Shown here in pieces: positions 45,580 to 54,234 of a stretch of DNA of 64,000 nt. Source of the DNA: Leclercia adecarboxylata (lineage in GTDB: Bacteria > Pseudomonadota > Gammaproteobacteria > Enterobacterales > Enterobacteriaceae); the NCBI RefSeq assembly GCF_006171285.1, contig NZ_CP040889.1, positions 1,922,001-1,986,000 on the forward strand. Reading direction: 5' to 3'. A program made the translations under genes and the position numbers. The first letter of the stretch is position 1. Every line of letters begins with the position of its first letter. The notes beneath the pieces were generated by a model, which did no database searches, was not told where the DNA came from, and was given only the letters and a program-made list of their open reading frames with translations.

Positions 45580-45661
45580 CCCTCACCCCGGCCCTCTCCC
45601 CATAGGGGAGAGGGTGTAATTGTTCCCTCTCCCCTTTGGGGAGAGGGTTAGGGTGAGGGGT
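45580..45661. repeat. CCCTCTCCCC-type palindrome doublet
   Basis: Outer arms CCCCTCACCCCGGCC / TTAGGGTGAGGGG enclosing two CCCTCTCCCC...GGGGAGAGGG hairpins, the same structure as at 24748. It lies between the binding-protein gene and the ATPase gene, so it could lower expression of the latter. Confidence 0.8.
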
Positions 45662-45684
45662 AATGGAATTTCCGGAGAACTATC

Positions 45685-47187
45685 ATGACCCCATTATTGG
45701 CGCTCAACGGCATTACTAAGGTTTTCCCTGGTGTGCGCGCCCTTGAGAACGTGCAGCTTGAGCTCTGGCCCGGCAAAGTCACCGCATTGATCGGTGAAAA
45801 CGGCGCGGGCAAATCGACGCTGGTCAAAGTGATGACCGGCATCTACCAGCCCGACGCGGGCGAAATCCTCTATAAAGCGATCCCCATTCAGCTGCCAACC
45901 CCCGACTCGGCGCATAAGGTGGGCATTACCGCCATTCACCAGGAGACCGTGCTGTTCGATGAGCTGTCGGTCACCGAAAACATTTTTGTCGGCCAGTACC
46001 TCTATAAAGGCATTTTCAAAAAGCTCGACTGGCCGGAGATGCACCGCCGGGCGCAGGCGATCCTCACCCGTCTGGAGGTGCAGATTGATCCGCGCGCGAC
46101 GCTGAAAACCCTGAGCATCGCCCAGCGGCATATGGTGGCGATCGCCCGGGCGCTGTCGTTTGACGCCCAGGTGGTGATCCTCGATGAACCCACCGCCGCC
46201 CTGTCCCAGCACGAAATCCTCGAGTTCTACCAGATCGTCGAACGCTTAAAGCAGGAGGGAAAAGCCATCCTGTTTATCTCCCACAAGTTCGACGAGATTT
46301 TTGAGCTGGCGGATCACTACACCATCCTGCGCGACGGCGTGTTTGTCGGCGCCGGGGCCATCAACGACATCACCGAAGAGCGGATGGTGGCGATGATGGT
46401 GGGCCGCGCGATAACCCAGACCTTCCCGAAAGTGGAATGCGAAAAAGGCGACATCGTGCTGGAGGTGAAGGATCTCTGCCACCCGACCGAGTTCGCCAAC
46501 ATCTCCTTTACCCTGCGCAAAGGCGAAATCCTCGGCTTCTACGGGCTGGTGGGCGCCGGACGTACCGAACTGATGCAGGCGCTCTCCGGCGTTTCGCGTC
46601 CCTCTTCCGGCAGCATTGTGCTGAACGGTAAAGAACAGCATTTCCGCCAGCCGGCGGACGCCATCAAAGCCGGGATCGTCTGCGTGCCGGAAGAGCGCCA
46701 GAAGCAGGGGGCGATTATTGAGCTGTCGATTGCGCAGAACATCAGCCTGCCGCAGCTCAGCAAGCTCAACGCCAACGGCGTGCTGAACGACGATCGCGAG
46801 TGGCAGCTGGCAGACGAATACGCAAAACGCCTGCAGGTGAAAGCCTTTAGCTGGAAACAGGCGGTGGAGACCCTTTCCGGCGGCAACCAGCAGAAAGTGG
46901 TGATCGGCAAATGGCTGGCGACCCACCCGGACGTCATCATTCTCGATGAACCGACCAAAGGGATCGATATCGGCTCCAAGGCGGCGGTGCACCAGTTTAT
47001 GTCCGAGCTGGTGGGTCAGGGGCTGGCGGTGATCATGGTCTCCTCCGAACTGCCGGAAGTGATGGGCATGGCCGACAGAATTATCGTCATGCATGAAGGG
47101 TTAATGGTGGCGGAATACCAGGCGGGGGGCGCGACGGCGGAAACCATCGTCAGCGCCGCCAGCGGTGCCAGACAGGAGGCCGCATAA
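45685..47187 (+). CDS. Rhamnose ABC transporter, ATP-binding protein
   Basis: 500-residue duplicated sugar-type ATPase (RbsA/XylG family). First domain has Walker A GENGAGKSTL near residue 38 and VILDEPTAAL near 160; the second has the degenerate GLVGAGRTEL near 289, LSGGNQQKV near 395 and IILDEPTKGIDIG near 417. Overlaps the next gene by one base (TAATG). Confidence 0.93.
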   Translation: MTPLLALNGITKVFPGVRALENVQLELWPGKVTALIGENGAGKSTLVKVMTGIYQPDAGEILYKAIPIQLPTPDSAHKVGITAIHQETVLFDELSVTENIFVGQYLYKGIFKKLDWPEMHRRAQAILTRLEVQIDPRATLKTLSIAQRHMVAIARALSFDAQVVILDEPTAALSQHEILEFYQIVERLKQEGKAILFISHKFDEIFELADHYTILRDGVFVGAGAINDITEERMVAMMVGRAITQTFPKVECEKGDIVLEVKDLCHPTEFANISFTLRKGEILGFYGLVGAGRTELMQALSGVSRPSSGSIVLNGKEQHFRQPADAIKAGIVCVPEERQKQGAIIELSIAQNISLPQLSKLNANGVLNDDREWQLADEYAKRLQVKAFSWKQAVETLSGGNQQKVVIGKWLATHPDVIILDEPTKGIDIGSKAAVHQFMSELVGQGLAVIMVSSELPEVMGMADRIIVMHEGLMVAEYQAGGATAETIVSAASGARQEAA

Positions 47188-48191
47188 TGGTGCAACAACT
47201 GCTTAAACACCGCGAAGCGCTGCTGGCGGCGGTGATCGTGCTGATGGTCATCGCCATCGGCACCCGCGTCCCGTCGTTTATCGCCCCGGGCAACCTGGTA
47301 GAGATGTTCAACGACACCTCGATTCTGGTCATTCTCGCTCTCGGGCAGATGATGGTGCTGCTGACCAAAGGCATCGACCTGTCGATGGCGGCAAACCTGG
47401 CCCTGACCGGGATGATTGTCGCCCTGATCAACTTTAACTATCCCGAGGTGCCGGTCTGGGTGCTGCTGATCCTGGCCACCGCCTTAGGGCTGCTGATGGG
47501 GGTCATCAACGGCCTGCTGGTGTGGAAGATGGGCATTCCGGCGATTGTGGTGACGCTCGGCACCATGAGCATCTACCGCGGGATCATCTTTTTGCTCTCC
47601 GGCGGCGGCTGGGTCAACTCTAACCAGATGGGGGCTGATTTTCTCGGCTTGCCGCGTGCGTCGGTGCTGGGGTTACCGGTACTGAGCTGGTGCGCCATTG
47701 CCGCCCTGCTGCTGGTGGGCTATTTCCTGCGCTACAGCCGTACCGGACGCGCGCTCTACACCGCGGGCGGTAACGCCACGGCGGCGTACTACACCGGGAT
47801 CAACGCCGGCAAAATGCAGTTCGTCAGCTTCTGCCTCTCCGGGGCGCTGGCCGGGTTCTGCGGCTATCTGTGGATCTCGCGCTTCGCGGTGGCCTATGTC
47901 GATGTGGCGAACGGCTTCGAGCTTCAGGTGGTGGCGGCCTGCGTGATTGGCGGCATCAGCACCATGGGCGGTACGGGCCGGGTGTTAGGTTGCCTGTGCG
48001 GCGCGCTGTTCCTCGGGGTCATCAACAATGCCCTGCCGGTGATCGGCGTGTCGCCGTTCTGGCAGATGGCGATTTCCGGGACGGTGATTGTGATTGCGGT
48101 GCTGCTCAATGAACGCGGCAACAAACGCAAAGGACGGCTGATCCTGCGCGATGCGGCGCTGGCACGTCAAAAACAGGCGGTGAGATCATGA
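47187..48191 (+). CDS. Rhamnose ABC transporter permease 1
   Basis: 334-residue RbsC-type permease with about 8-10 membrane helices. Family segments LGQMMVLLTKGIDLSMAANLALTG-type near residue 50 and GTMSIYRGIIFLLSGGGW near 128. Overlaps the second permease gene by 4 bases. Confidence 0.92.
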   Translation: MVQQLLKHREALLAAVIVLMVIAIGTRVPSFIAPGNLVEMFNDTSILVILALGQMMVLLTKGIDLSMAANLALTGMIVALINFNYPEVPVWVLLILATALGLLMGVINGLLVWKMGIPAIVVTLGTMSIYRGIIFLLSGGGWVNSNQMGADFLGLPRASVLGLPVLSWCAIAALLLVGYFLRYSRTGRALYTAGGNATAAYYTGINAGKMQFVSFCLSGALAGFCGYLWISRFAVAYVDVANGFELQVVAACVIGGISTMGGTGRVLGCLCGALFLGVINNALPVIGVSPFWQMAISGTVIVIAVLLNERGNKRKGRLILRDAALARQKQAVRS

Positions 48192-49192
48192 GTAAAATTA
48201 TGACGTCTGAAGAGATCAAAAATACGCCCGCTGCGTCGGGCATTTTCCAGCGCCTGCTGTGCTGGGAAGGTTTTCTGCTGGCGGTCACCCTGGCCGTGTT
48301 CGTGGTCAACGCGCTGGCCTCCCCCTACTTCCTTAATATCTGGAACCTGTCGGACGCCACGTTCAACTTCACCGAGAAAGCGATCATCGTGCTGCCCATG
48401 GCGATGCTGATTATCGCCCGTGAAATTGACCTGTCGGTGGCCTCCACCATCGCGCTCAGCTCCACGGTGATGGGCTTTTGCGCGGCCGCCGGGCTGGATA
48501 CGCCGTTGCTGGTCTGCGTGGGATTAGGCGTGGGCCTGCTGTGCGGGCTGTTCAACGGTCTGCTGGTGACCCGCTTCAACCTGTCGTCGATTGTCATCAC
48601 CATCGGCACCATGAGCCTCTATCGCGGCATCACCTACATCCTTTTGGGCGATCAGGCGTTAAACACCTGGCCGGAGAGCTTCGCCTGGTTTGGCCAGGGG
48701 TACGTCTGGGGTGCGCTGTCGTTTGAGTTCGCGCTGTTTATCGTGCTGGGGGTGGTGTTTGCCTTCGTGCTGCACAAAACCAACTTCGGGCGTCGCACCT
48801 ACGCCATCGGCAATAACCCGACCGGAGCATGGTATTCCGGCATCAACGTCAAGCGTCACAACCTGATCCTCTTTGCCCTGGTGGGGCTGATGGCCGGGCT
48901 GGCCTCGGTGCTGCTCACCTCGCGTCTGGGCAGTACCCGCCCGACCATTGCGATGGGCTGGGAGCTGGCGGTGGTGACCATGGCGGTGCTCGGCGGGGTC
49001 AATATTCTCGGCGGTTCCGGCAGCATGGTGGGCGTGATTATCGCCGCCTTCCTGATGGGGCTGGTCACCTTCGGCCTGAGCCTGCTCAACGTGCCGGGCA
49101 TCGTGATGTCGGTGATTATCGGCGCGATGCTGATTGTGGTGATCTCCCTGCCGATTATCACCCGCCGGATTATGCAGCGAAGACGGATCTAA
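48188..49192 (+). CDS. Rhamnose ABC transporter permease 2
   Basis: Second RbsC-type permease, 334 residues. Motifs AREIDLSVASTIALSS near 77, GTMSLYRGITYILLGDQ near 138 and GGVNILGGSGSMVGV near 272. The two permeases probably form a heterodimer over the duplicated ATPase. Confidence 0.92.
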   Translation: MSKIMTSEEIKNTPAASGIFQRLLCWEGFLLAVTLAVFVVNALASPYFLNIWNLSDATFNFTEKAIIVLPMAMLIIAREIDLSVASTIALSSTVMGFCAAAGLDTPLLVCVGLGVGLLCGLFNGLLVTRFNLSSIVITIGTMSLYRGITYILLGDQALNTWPESFAWFGQGYVWGALSFEFALFIVLGVVFAFVLHKTNFGRRTYAIGNNPTGAWYSGINVKRHNLILFALVGLMAGLASVLLTSRLGSTRPTIAMGWELAVVTMAVLGGVNILGGSGSMVGVIIAAFLMGLVTFGLSLLNVPGIVMSVIIGAMLIVVISLPIITRRIMQRRRI

Positions 49193-49262
49193 ATGCCGGG
49201 TGGCACTGCGTTTACCCGGCCTACGAACCGTAGGCCCGCGCAAGCGCAGCGCCGCCGGGCAT
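49193..49262. repeat. REP-like palindrome pair
   Basis: Units GCCGGGTGGCACTGCGTTTA and GCAAGCGCAGCGCCGCCGGGC with GTAGGCC linker, between permease and dehydrogenase genes. Confidence 0.85.
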
Positions 49263-49291
49263 AAAAATCACCGTAATTAAGGAGAATTATC

Positions 49292-50389
49292 ATGAGCTTT
49301 ATGTTGGCGCTGCCGAAAATCAGCCTGCACGGCGCAGGCGCAATCGGCGATATGGTCAAGCTGGTGGCGAACAAACAGTGGGGCACCGCGCTGATTGTCA
49401 CCGACGGTCAGCTGGTGAAAATGGGCCTGTTCGACGCGGTGTTCCCGAACCCGACGGAAGCGCTGGTGCAGCAGGGCTTTGCCGCGTTCCAGGATGGGCA
49501 GTGTGATTACATTATTGCCTTCGGCGGCGGCAGCCCGATCGACACCGCCAAGGCGATTAAGATCCTCACCGCCAATCCTGGCCCGTCTACTGCTTACTCC
49601 GGCGTCGGCAAAGTGCTCAACCCCGGCGTGCCGCTGGTAGCGATCAACACCACCGCAGGCACGGCGGCAGAAATGACCAGCAACGCGGTGATCATCGATT
49701 CGGCGCGTCAGGTCAAAGAGGTGATCATCGACCCGAACATTATCCCGGACATTGCCGTGGATGACGCCAGCGTGATGCTCGATATTCCGGCCGCCGTGAC
49801 GGCAGCCACCGGCATGGATGCCCTGACCCACGCCATCGAGGCCTATGTCTCCGTCGGCGCCCACCCGCTCACCGACGCCAACGCGCTGGAGGCGATTCGC
49901 CTGATCGCCCATTGGCTGCCGGAGGCGGTCAGCAACGGCCACAACCTCGTGGCGCGGGAGCAGATGGCCTTCGGCCAGTATCTGGCGGGGATGGCCTTTA
50001 ACAGCGCCGGTCTGGGGCTGGTGCATGCCCTGGCCCACCAGCCGGGAGCCACGCACAACCTGCCGCACGGCGTCTGCAACGCCATCCTGCTGCCGATCAT
50101 CGAAAACTTTAACCGCCCGAACGCCGTGGAACGCTTTGCCCGCGTGGCGCAGGCGATGGGCGTGGATACCCGCGACATGAGCGACGAAACCGCCAGCATG
50201 GAGGCGATCAACGCCATTCGCGCCCTGAGCACCCGCGTCGGGATCCCGTCCGGCTTCAGCAAGCTGGGCGTGACCAAAGCCGACATCGAAAGCTGGCTCG
50301 ACAAAGCCCTCGCCGATCCTTGCGCCCCCTGCAACCCGCGCAGCGCCAGCCGCGACGAGGTGCGCGAACTCTATCTGGAGGCATTATGA
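49292..50389 (+). CDS. Iron-containing lactaldehyde reductase-like alcohol dehydrogenase, with internal deletion
   Basis: FucO-type family III dehydrogenase expected to reduce L-lactaldehyde from RhaD to 1,2-propanediol. 365 residues. NAD loop [12 protein letters not shown] near 78; metal ligands in DALTHAIEA near 177 and [18 protein letters not shown] near 244. Compared with FucO (382 residues) the stretch between [11 protein letters not shown] and FDAVFPNPT (residues 34-54) lacks about 17 residues, removing a helix/strand of the N-terminal nucleotide domain. The reading frame is kept, so activity is uncertain. Overlaps rhaM by 4 bases. Confidence 0.88.
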   Translation: MSFMLALPKISLHGAGAIGDMVKLVANKQWGTALIVTDGQLVKMGLFDAVFPNPTEALVQQGFAAFQDGQCDYIIAFGGGSPIDTAKAIKILTANPGPSTAYSGVGKVLNPGVPLVAINTTAGTAAEMTSNAVIIDSARQVKEVIIDPNIIPDIAVDDASVMLDIPAAVTAATGMDALTHAIEAYVSVGAHPLTDANALEAIRLIAHWLPEAVSNGHNLVAREQMAFGQYLAGMAFNSAGLGLVHALAHQPGATHNLPHGVCNAILLPIIENFNRPNAVERFARVAQAMGVDTRDMSDETASMEAINAIRALSTRVGIPSGFSKLGVTKADIESWLDKALADPCAPCNPRSASRDEVRELYLEAL

Positions 50390-50700
50390 TCCGCAAAGCC
50401 TTTGTGATGCAGGTAAACCCTGACGCACACGAGGAGTACGAACGTCGCCACAATCCGATCTGGCCCGAACTGGAAGCGGTGCTGAAAGACCACGGCGCGC
50501 ACCATTACGCCATCTGGCTCGATAAAGAGCGTAACCTGCTGTTTGCCACGGTGGAGATTGAATCGGAAGAGCGCTGGAATGCGGTGGCCAACACCGACGT
50601 CTGCCAGCGCTGGTGGAAATATATGGGAGAAGTGATGCCCTCTAACCCGGATAACAGCCCGGTGAGCGCCGGGCTGAAAGAGGTGTTTTACCTGGCCTGA
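50386..50700 (+). CDS. rhaM: L-rhamnose mutarotase
   Basis: Interconverts alpha and beta L-rhamnose. 104 residues from [24 protein letters not shown] (ATGA overlap with the dehydrogenase). Active-site His is in the YERRHNPIW segment, with Tyr and the [10 protein letters not shown] stretch following. Last gene of the rha operon; converges with the permease gene rafB, with stops 13 bases inside each other's range. Confidence 0.96.
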   Translation: MIRKAFVMQVNPDAHEEYERRHNPIWPELEAVLKDHGAHHYAIWLDKERNLLFATVEIESEERWNAVANTDVCQRWWKYMGEVMPSNPDNSPVSAGLKEVFYLA

Positions 50701-51962
50701 TGTGTTAACGCTGCCGCGCTCGCGGCAGCGATCTCCCGCCTACCGCTCAACGTAAACGCCGACACCAGCGTAATCGCCAGCACAAAACAGCCCAGCATCA
50801 GATAGGTATCCTGGAAGCCGATCCGGTCATACATATTCCCGGCAAAAGCGGAGAGGAAAATCGCCGCCAGCTGCTTGGCAAAGTTAAAGCCAATCAGGTA
50901 GATGGTCGCTGACAGCCGGGTATCGAACACCCCGGTGATGTACTTAAATGCGCCCACCAGCAGGAACGGCACTTCCAGCGCGTGCAGCATCTTCAGGGCT
51001 ACCACTTCCATGGCGGTGGTGGCAAATGACGACCCGATAATGCGCGTCGCCATAATCAGCCCCGCAATCAGCAGCGTATTTTTCGCGCCAATGCGGTTAA
51101 TGATCCACGGCGAGCAGAACATGATGATGGCGTTGCAGATTTCGCCCGCGGTGGTCGCAAAACCAAACGCCCGTGTGCCCGCCTCCGGTGTGGCGAAGAA
51201 GGTTTTAAAGAAGGTGGCGAACTGCTGATCGAAGACGTCATACACGCAGGCCACGCCAATCACGTACAGAATGAACATCCACATTTTGCGCTGGCGGAAC
51301 AGGTTAATCACCGTTCTGACGGTGATCTGCGGCTGGTTAGCGCCTAATGCGTTCATCACCTGGGCGGTCTGGTTGGGCTTCGGTTTTGCCACCACTAACA
51401 GCACCATCAGCACCAGCGCCGCGGCGGACCCCATCCAGAACACATACGAGGGATCAATGCCGAACAGGATGCCGCCCGTCGAGGCGCACAGCCCCCACCC
51501 CAGGCAGCCGAACATGCGCGCCTTGCCGTATTCAAAGTAGCTGTTGCGGCTTACGCGCTCGATGTAGGCCTCAATAGCCCCCGATCCCGCCGAGAAGACA
51601 AAGCCGATATAGAGCCCGCCACTCAGCGCCCCGAGCCAGATGTTGGTTTTCAGCAGCGGAGCGAAAACGTAGAGGAAGAACGGCGCGAAAAGAAACAGCA
51701 GCACCGCGATTATCCACAGCAGGTGTTTTTTCAGCCCCAGCTTGTCGGACACCACGCCCAGCACCGGCTGGAACGAGATGGCGGAGAGCGAGATGCAGGA
51801 GAAGACAATCCCGGTATGGGTTTTATTCAGGCCGATGATATCCGACAGCCAGATCGGCAGGAACGGAAAGCAGGTGGCCATGATGAAGAAGTAGAGAAAG
51901 AAGAACGATCCGAAGATCCAGAAGTTCGGATTGTCTTTGTGGGTACAGGCAGTCGTGTTCAT
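50688..51962 (-). CDS. rafB: LacY-family oligosaccharide:H+ symporter (RafB/MelY type)
   Basis: Takes up raffinose/melibiose-type galactosides with protons. 424 residues from [18 protein letters not shown], 12 membrane helices. Strong resemblance to RafB and to MelY of Enterobacter cloacae as I recall them; charged residues of the LacY core are present (AYIERVSR near 126-133, [13 protein letters not shown] near 320). The 3' end overlaps the rhaM 3' end by 13 bases. Downstream gene of the rafRAB-like cluster. Confidence 0.88.
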   Translation of the reverse strand: MNTTACTHKDNPNFWIFGSFFFLYFFIMATCFPFLPIWLSDIIGLNKTHTGIVFSCISLSAISFQPVLGVVSDKLGLKKHLLWIIAVLLFLFAPFFLYVFAPLLKTNIWLGALSGGLYIGFVFSAGSGAIEAYIERVSRNSYFEYGKARMFGCLGWGLCASTGGILFGIDPSYVFWMGSAAALVLMVLLVVAKPKPNQTAQVMNALGANQPQITVRTVINLFRQRKMWMFILYVIGVACVYDVFDQQFATFFKTFFATPEAGTRAFGFATTAGEICNAIIMFCSPWIINRIGAKNTLLIAGLIMATRIIGSSFATTAMEVVALKMLHALEVPFLLVGAFKYITGVFDTRLSATIYLIGFNFAKQLAAIFLSAFAGNMYDRIGFQDTYLMLGCFVLAITLVSAFTLSGRREIAAASAAALTHQAR

Positions 51963-52006
51963 TATTTTTATCCTCAACTCAGGGCCGCTTGCCCGGCCCA
52001 TTGCCC

Positions 52007-54130
52007 TTATACGCGTTCAACGCCAATCAGAATGGCGGTTTCCGGATCCAGAACCGGCAGCGCCAGCCCCGCCTGCATCAGCCATTCGCCGCTCACCGTT
52101 TGCGGTGCCTCCATCCAGGCCGGCAGCTTGCGCATGGTATGTCCCCCTTCGCCGGTCAGGCGGATATTGGGGTGATCCAGCAGCGTGATGCGGTACCGGG
52201 CGTTGGCCGCCAGTCCCGGCATGCGCAGCGGCATCATCAGGGTGTAATCCGGCATCGCCATCTGAGTGACAATAAACAGCCCCTGGGCCTGATCCTGGCT
52301 CACAATCCCCTGCGCCAGGGTGGTGCTGTCGGGCATGTCCACGCGCCACTGGGTGCCGCGATGGATCACCTCGCGCCACTGCTTATGCAGCGCCGCATAG
52401 TGCCGGTAGCCCTCGCGCTCCTGCTCGTCCACGGCCAGCGGGTCCAGCTCCAGCCCCATATGCCCGAACAATGCCGTCAGGCCGCGGAAGGCGATGCTGT
52501 GCTGGCGGAAGGTGGCGTGGCATTTATGATGACCGATATGCGCGCCCATCACCTCCGGTGGGAAGAAGTAGCTCATGCCGCGCTGGATAGTATTCCGTTC
52601 CAGGGCGTCGTTGTTGTCGGACGCCCAGAAGCGATGGCAGCGGGTCAGCACTTCATAGTCGATACGTCCCCCGCCGGAGGAGCAGGACTCAAACTCCACG
52701 TGCGGGAAGCGCTCGCCCAGAGCATCCAGCAGGCGGTAGAACTGTCGGGTCTGGGCGTCGGCGGCGGCCTTGCCGTTATGCCCCGGCTGCACCAGCTCGC
52801 GGTTCATGTCCCACTTCACATAGTCAATCTTATGCTCACCCAGCAGCCAGCTCATCCGCTCCAGAAGGTAGTTGAAGGCGGCAGGAATGTTAAGGTTCAG
52901 CACCCACTGATGGCGTCCGGTGGCCTGTTCGTACCCCGGTAGGGCCAGCACCCAGTCCGGGTGTGCGCGGTAGAGATCGGAGTTGGGGTTAATCATCTCC
53001 GGCTCGACCCAGATACCAAACTCCATCCCGAGATCTTTCACGTGGTTAATCACCGGCGTTAAGCCGTTGGGGTATTTTTGCTCGTCGAGATACCAGTCGC
53101 CCAGCGCGGCCTGGTCATTGTTACGCCCCTTGAACCAGCCATCATCAATGATAAAGCGCTCGACGCCCAGCGAAGCCGCCTCGGTGGCCATGCGCATGAT
53201 GTACTCAGGATCGTGGTTGAAGTAGATCCCCTCCCAGGTGTTGAGATGCACCGGGCGCGGTTTGTTCTCCGGGAAGCGAATGATGTTGCTGCGCAGATAG
53301 CGGTGGAACTGCTGGCTCATGCCGTTCAGCCCTTGCGCGGAGTAGCTGGCGTAGAGGCGTGGCGTCCAGAGGGTTTCGCCCTCGCTAATCGCCATCTCAC
53401 CCGGCAGATAAAGCGCTTCGGCCTGCAGATAACGACGGCCATCGGTTTTGGCCTCGGCGCGCAGGCGATGGTTGCCGCTCCAGCCCAGATGCACGCCCCA
53501 GACGTCGCCCTGCATTTCGCTAAAGCCCGGCGTGCCGCTAATCAGCGCCGGGAAATGTTCGTGGGAGGTTTTCCCCCGGCGGTTTTCGAGAACAAAGCTG
53601 TCGTGCTCCAGCAGCAGGCGATGCGGCTGGAACTCGCGGATCCAGCGGCCATGAAACGCCATCACTTCTCGGGCACGTTCCGCCAGCGGCAGGGTGACGG
53701 CCAGGCGCTCAACCTGCCACGGCTGGCTTTTGAGATTGGTCAGGCCGTGGCGAACGGCCAGCACGCCGCTGTCATCAAGGGCAATCTCGCTGGTCAGACG
53801 CAGACCGGCATTTTGGTCTTCGGCGGTTAGGGTCAGGGTTTGCCCCTGCTGCGATACCGCAACGGTACTGAACTTCGGCGAACCATCCAGCCCCTGGCGG
53901 TGGCCTTCAATGCCCGGCGCGCCAAACAGGCCGTGGGCCAGCTCCGCCATCAGTGTAACCGGCGAGTCAACGTCCAGTCTGCCGTTGGCAACCGGGCGGG
54001 AAAGCGTGGCCGCATCCTGCGGCGAAAAGTGGCGAAGGTGGGGTCCCCAGTAAAGAATTTCGGCGAACGGGTGGGTTTTGATCACCACATCCACCGTTTC
54101 GCTCGCCAGTCGTAAAATAGCCTCTTGCAT
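52007..54130 (-). CDS. rafA: GH36 alpha-galactosidase
   Basis: Hydrolyses terminal alpha-galactosides (melibiose, raffinose) in the cytoplasm. 707 residues from MQEAILRLASETVDV, equal to RafA length. Catalytic nucleophile Asp in DYVKWDMNRELV near 477 and acid/base in HRFWASDNNDALERN near 538; CSSGGGRIDYEV near 520. The start at the upstream TTG/ATG region would run into the operator. Confidence 0.93.
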   Translation of the reverse strand: MQEAILRLASETVDVVIKTHPFAEILYWGPHLRHFSPQDAATLSRPVANGRLDVDSPVTLMAELAHGLFGAPGIEGHRQGLDGSPKFSTVAVSQQGQTLTLTAEDQNAGLRLTSEIALDDSGVLAVRHGLTNLKSQPWQVERLAVTLPLAERAREVMAFHGRWIREFQPHRLLLEHDSFVLENRRGKTSHEHFPALISGTPGFSEMQGDVWGVHLGWSGNHRLRAEAKTDGRRYLQAEALYLPGEMAISEGETLWTPRLYASYSAQGLNGMSQQFHRYLRSNIIRFPENKPRPVHLNTWEGIYFNHDPEYIMRMATEAASLGVERFIIDDGWFKGRNNDQAALGDWYLDEQKYPNGLTPVINHVKDLGMEFGIWVEPEMINPNSDLYRAHPDWVLALPGYEQATGRHQWVLNLNIPAAFNYLLERMSWLLGEHKIDYVKWDMNRELVQPGHNGKAAADAQTRQFYRLLDALGERFPHVEFESCSSGGGRIDYEVLTRCHRFWASDNNDALERNTIQRGMSYFFPPEVMGAHIGHHKCHATFRQHSIAFRGLTALFGHMGLELDPLAVDEQEREGYRHYAALHKQWREVIHRGTQWRVDMPDSTTLAQGIVSQDQAQGLFIVTQMAMPDYTLMMPLRMPGLAANARYRITLLDHPNIRLTGEGGHTMRKLPAWMEAPQTVSGEWLMQAGLALPVLDPETAILIGVERV

Positions 54131-54166
54131 CGGACATCTCCTGTCATCGGGATATCCTGAGTTTTG

Positions 54167-54184
54167 ATCCGAAACGTTTCGGAT
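54167..54184 (-). promoter_or_regulatory. LacI-type operator O1 of raf genes
   Basis: Perfect 18-bp palindrome ATCCGAAACGTTTCGGAT, 37 bases upstream of the rafA ATG. Confidence 0.88.
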
Positions 54185-54187
54185 ACA

Positions 54188-54205
54188 AACCAAAACGTTT
54201 CGGTT
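54188..54205 (-). promoter_or_regulatory. LacI-type operator O2 of raf genes
   Basis: AACCAAAACGTTTCGGTT, palindrome with one mismatched pair; its centre is 21 bases (two helical turns) from the centre of O1, favouring cooperative binding. Confidence 0.85.
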
Positions 54206-54234
54206 TTGTGATCGGCTTTAGAAATTGGGGAAAA

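Noticed and set aside
51989..52942. A 317-codon open frame antisense to the alpha-galactosidase gene
   Set aside because: The GH36 frame on the other strand is intact and conserved; the antisense product has no motif.
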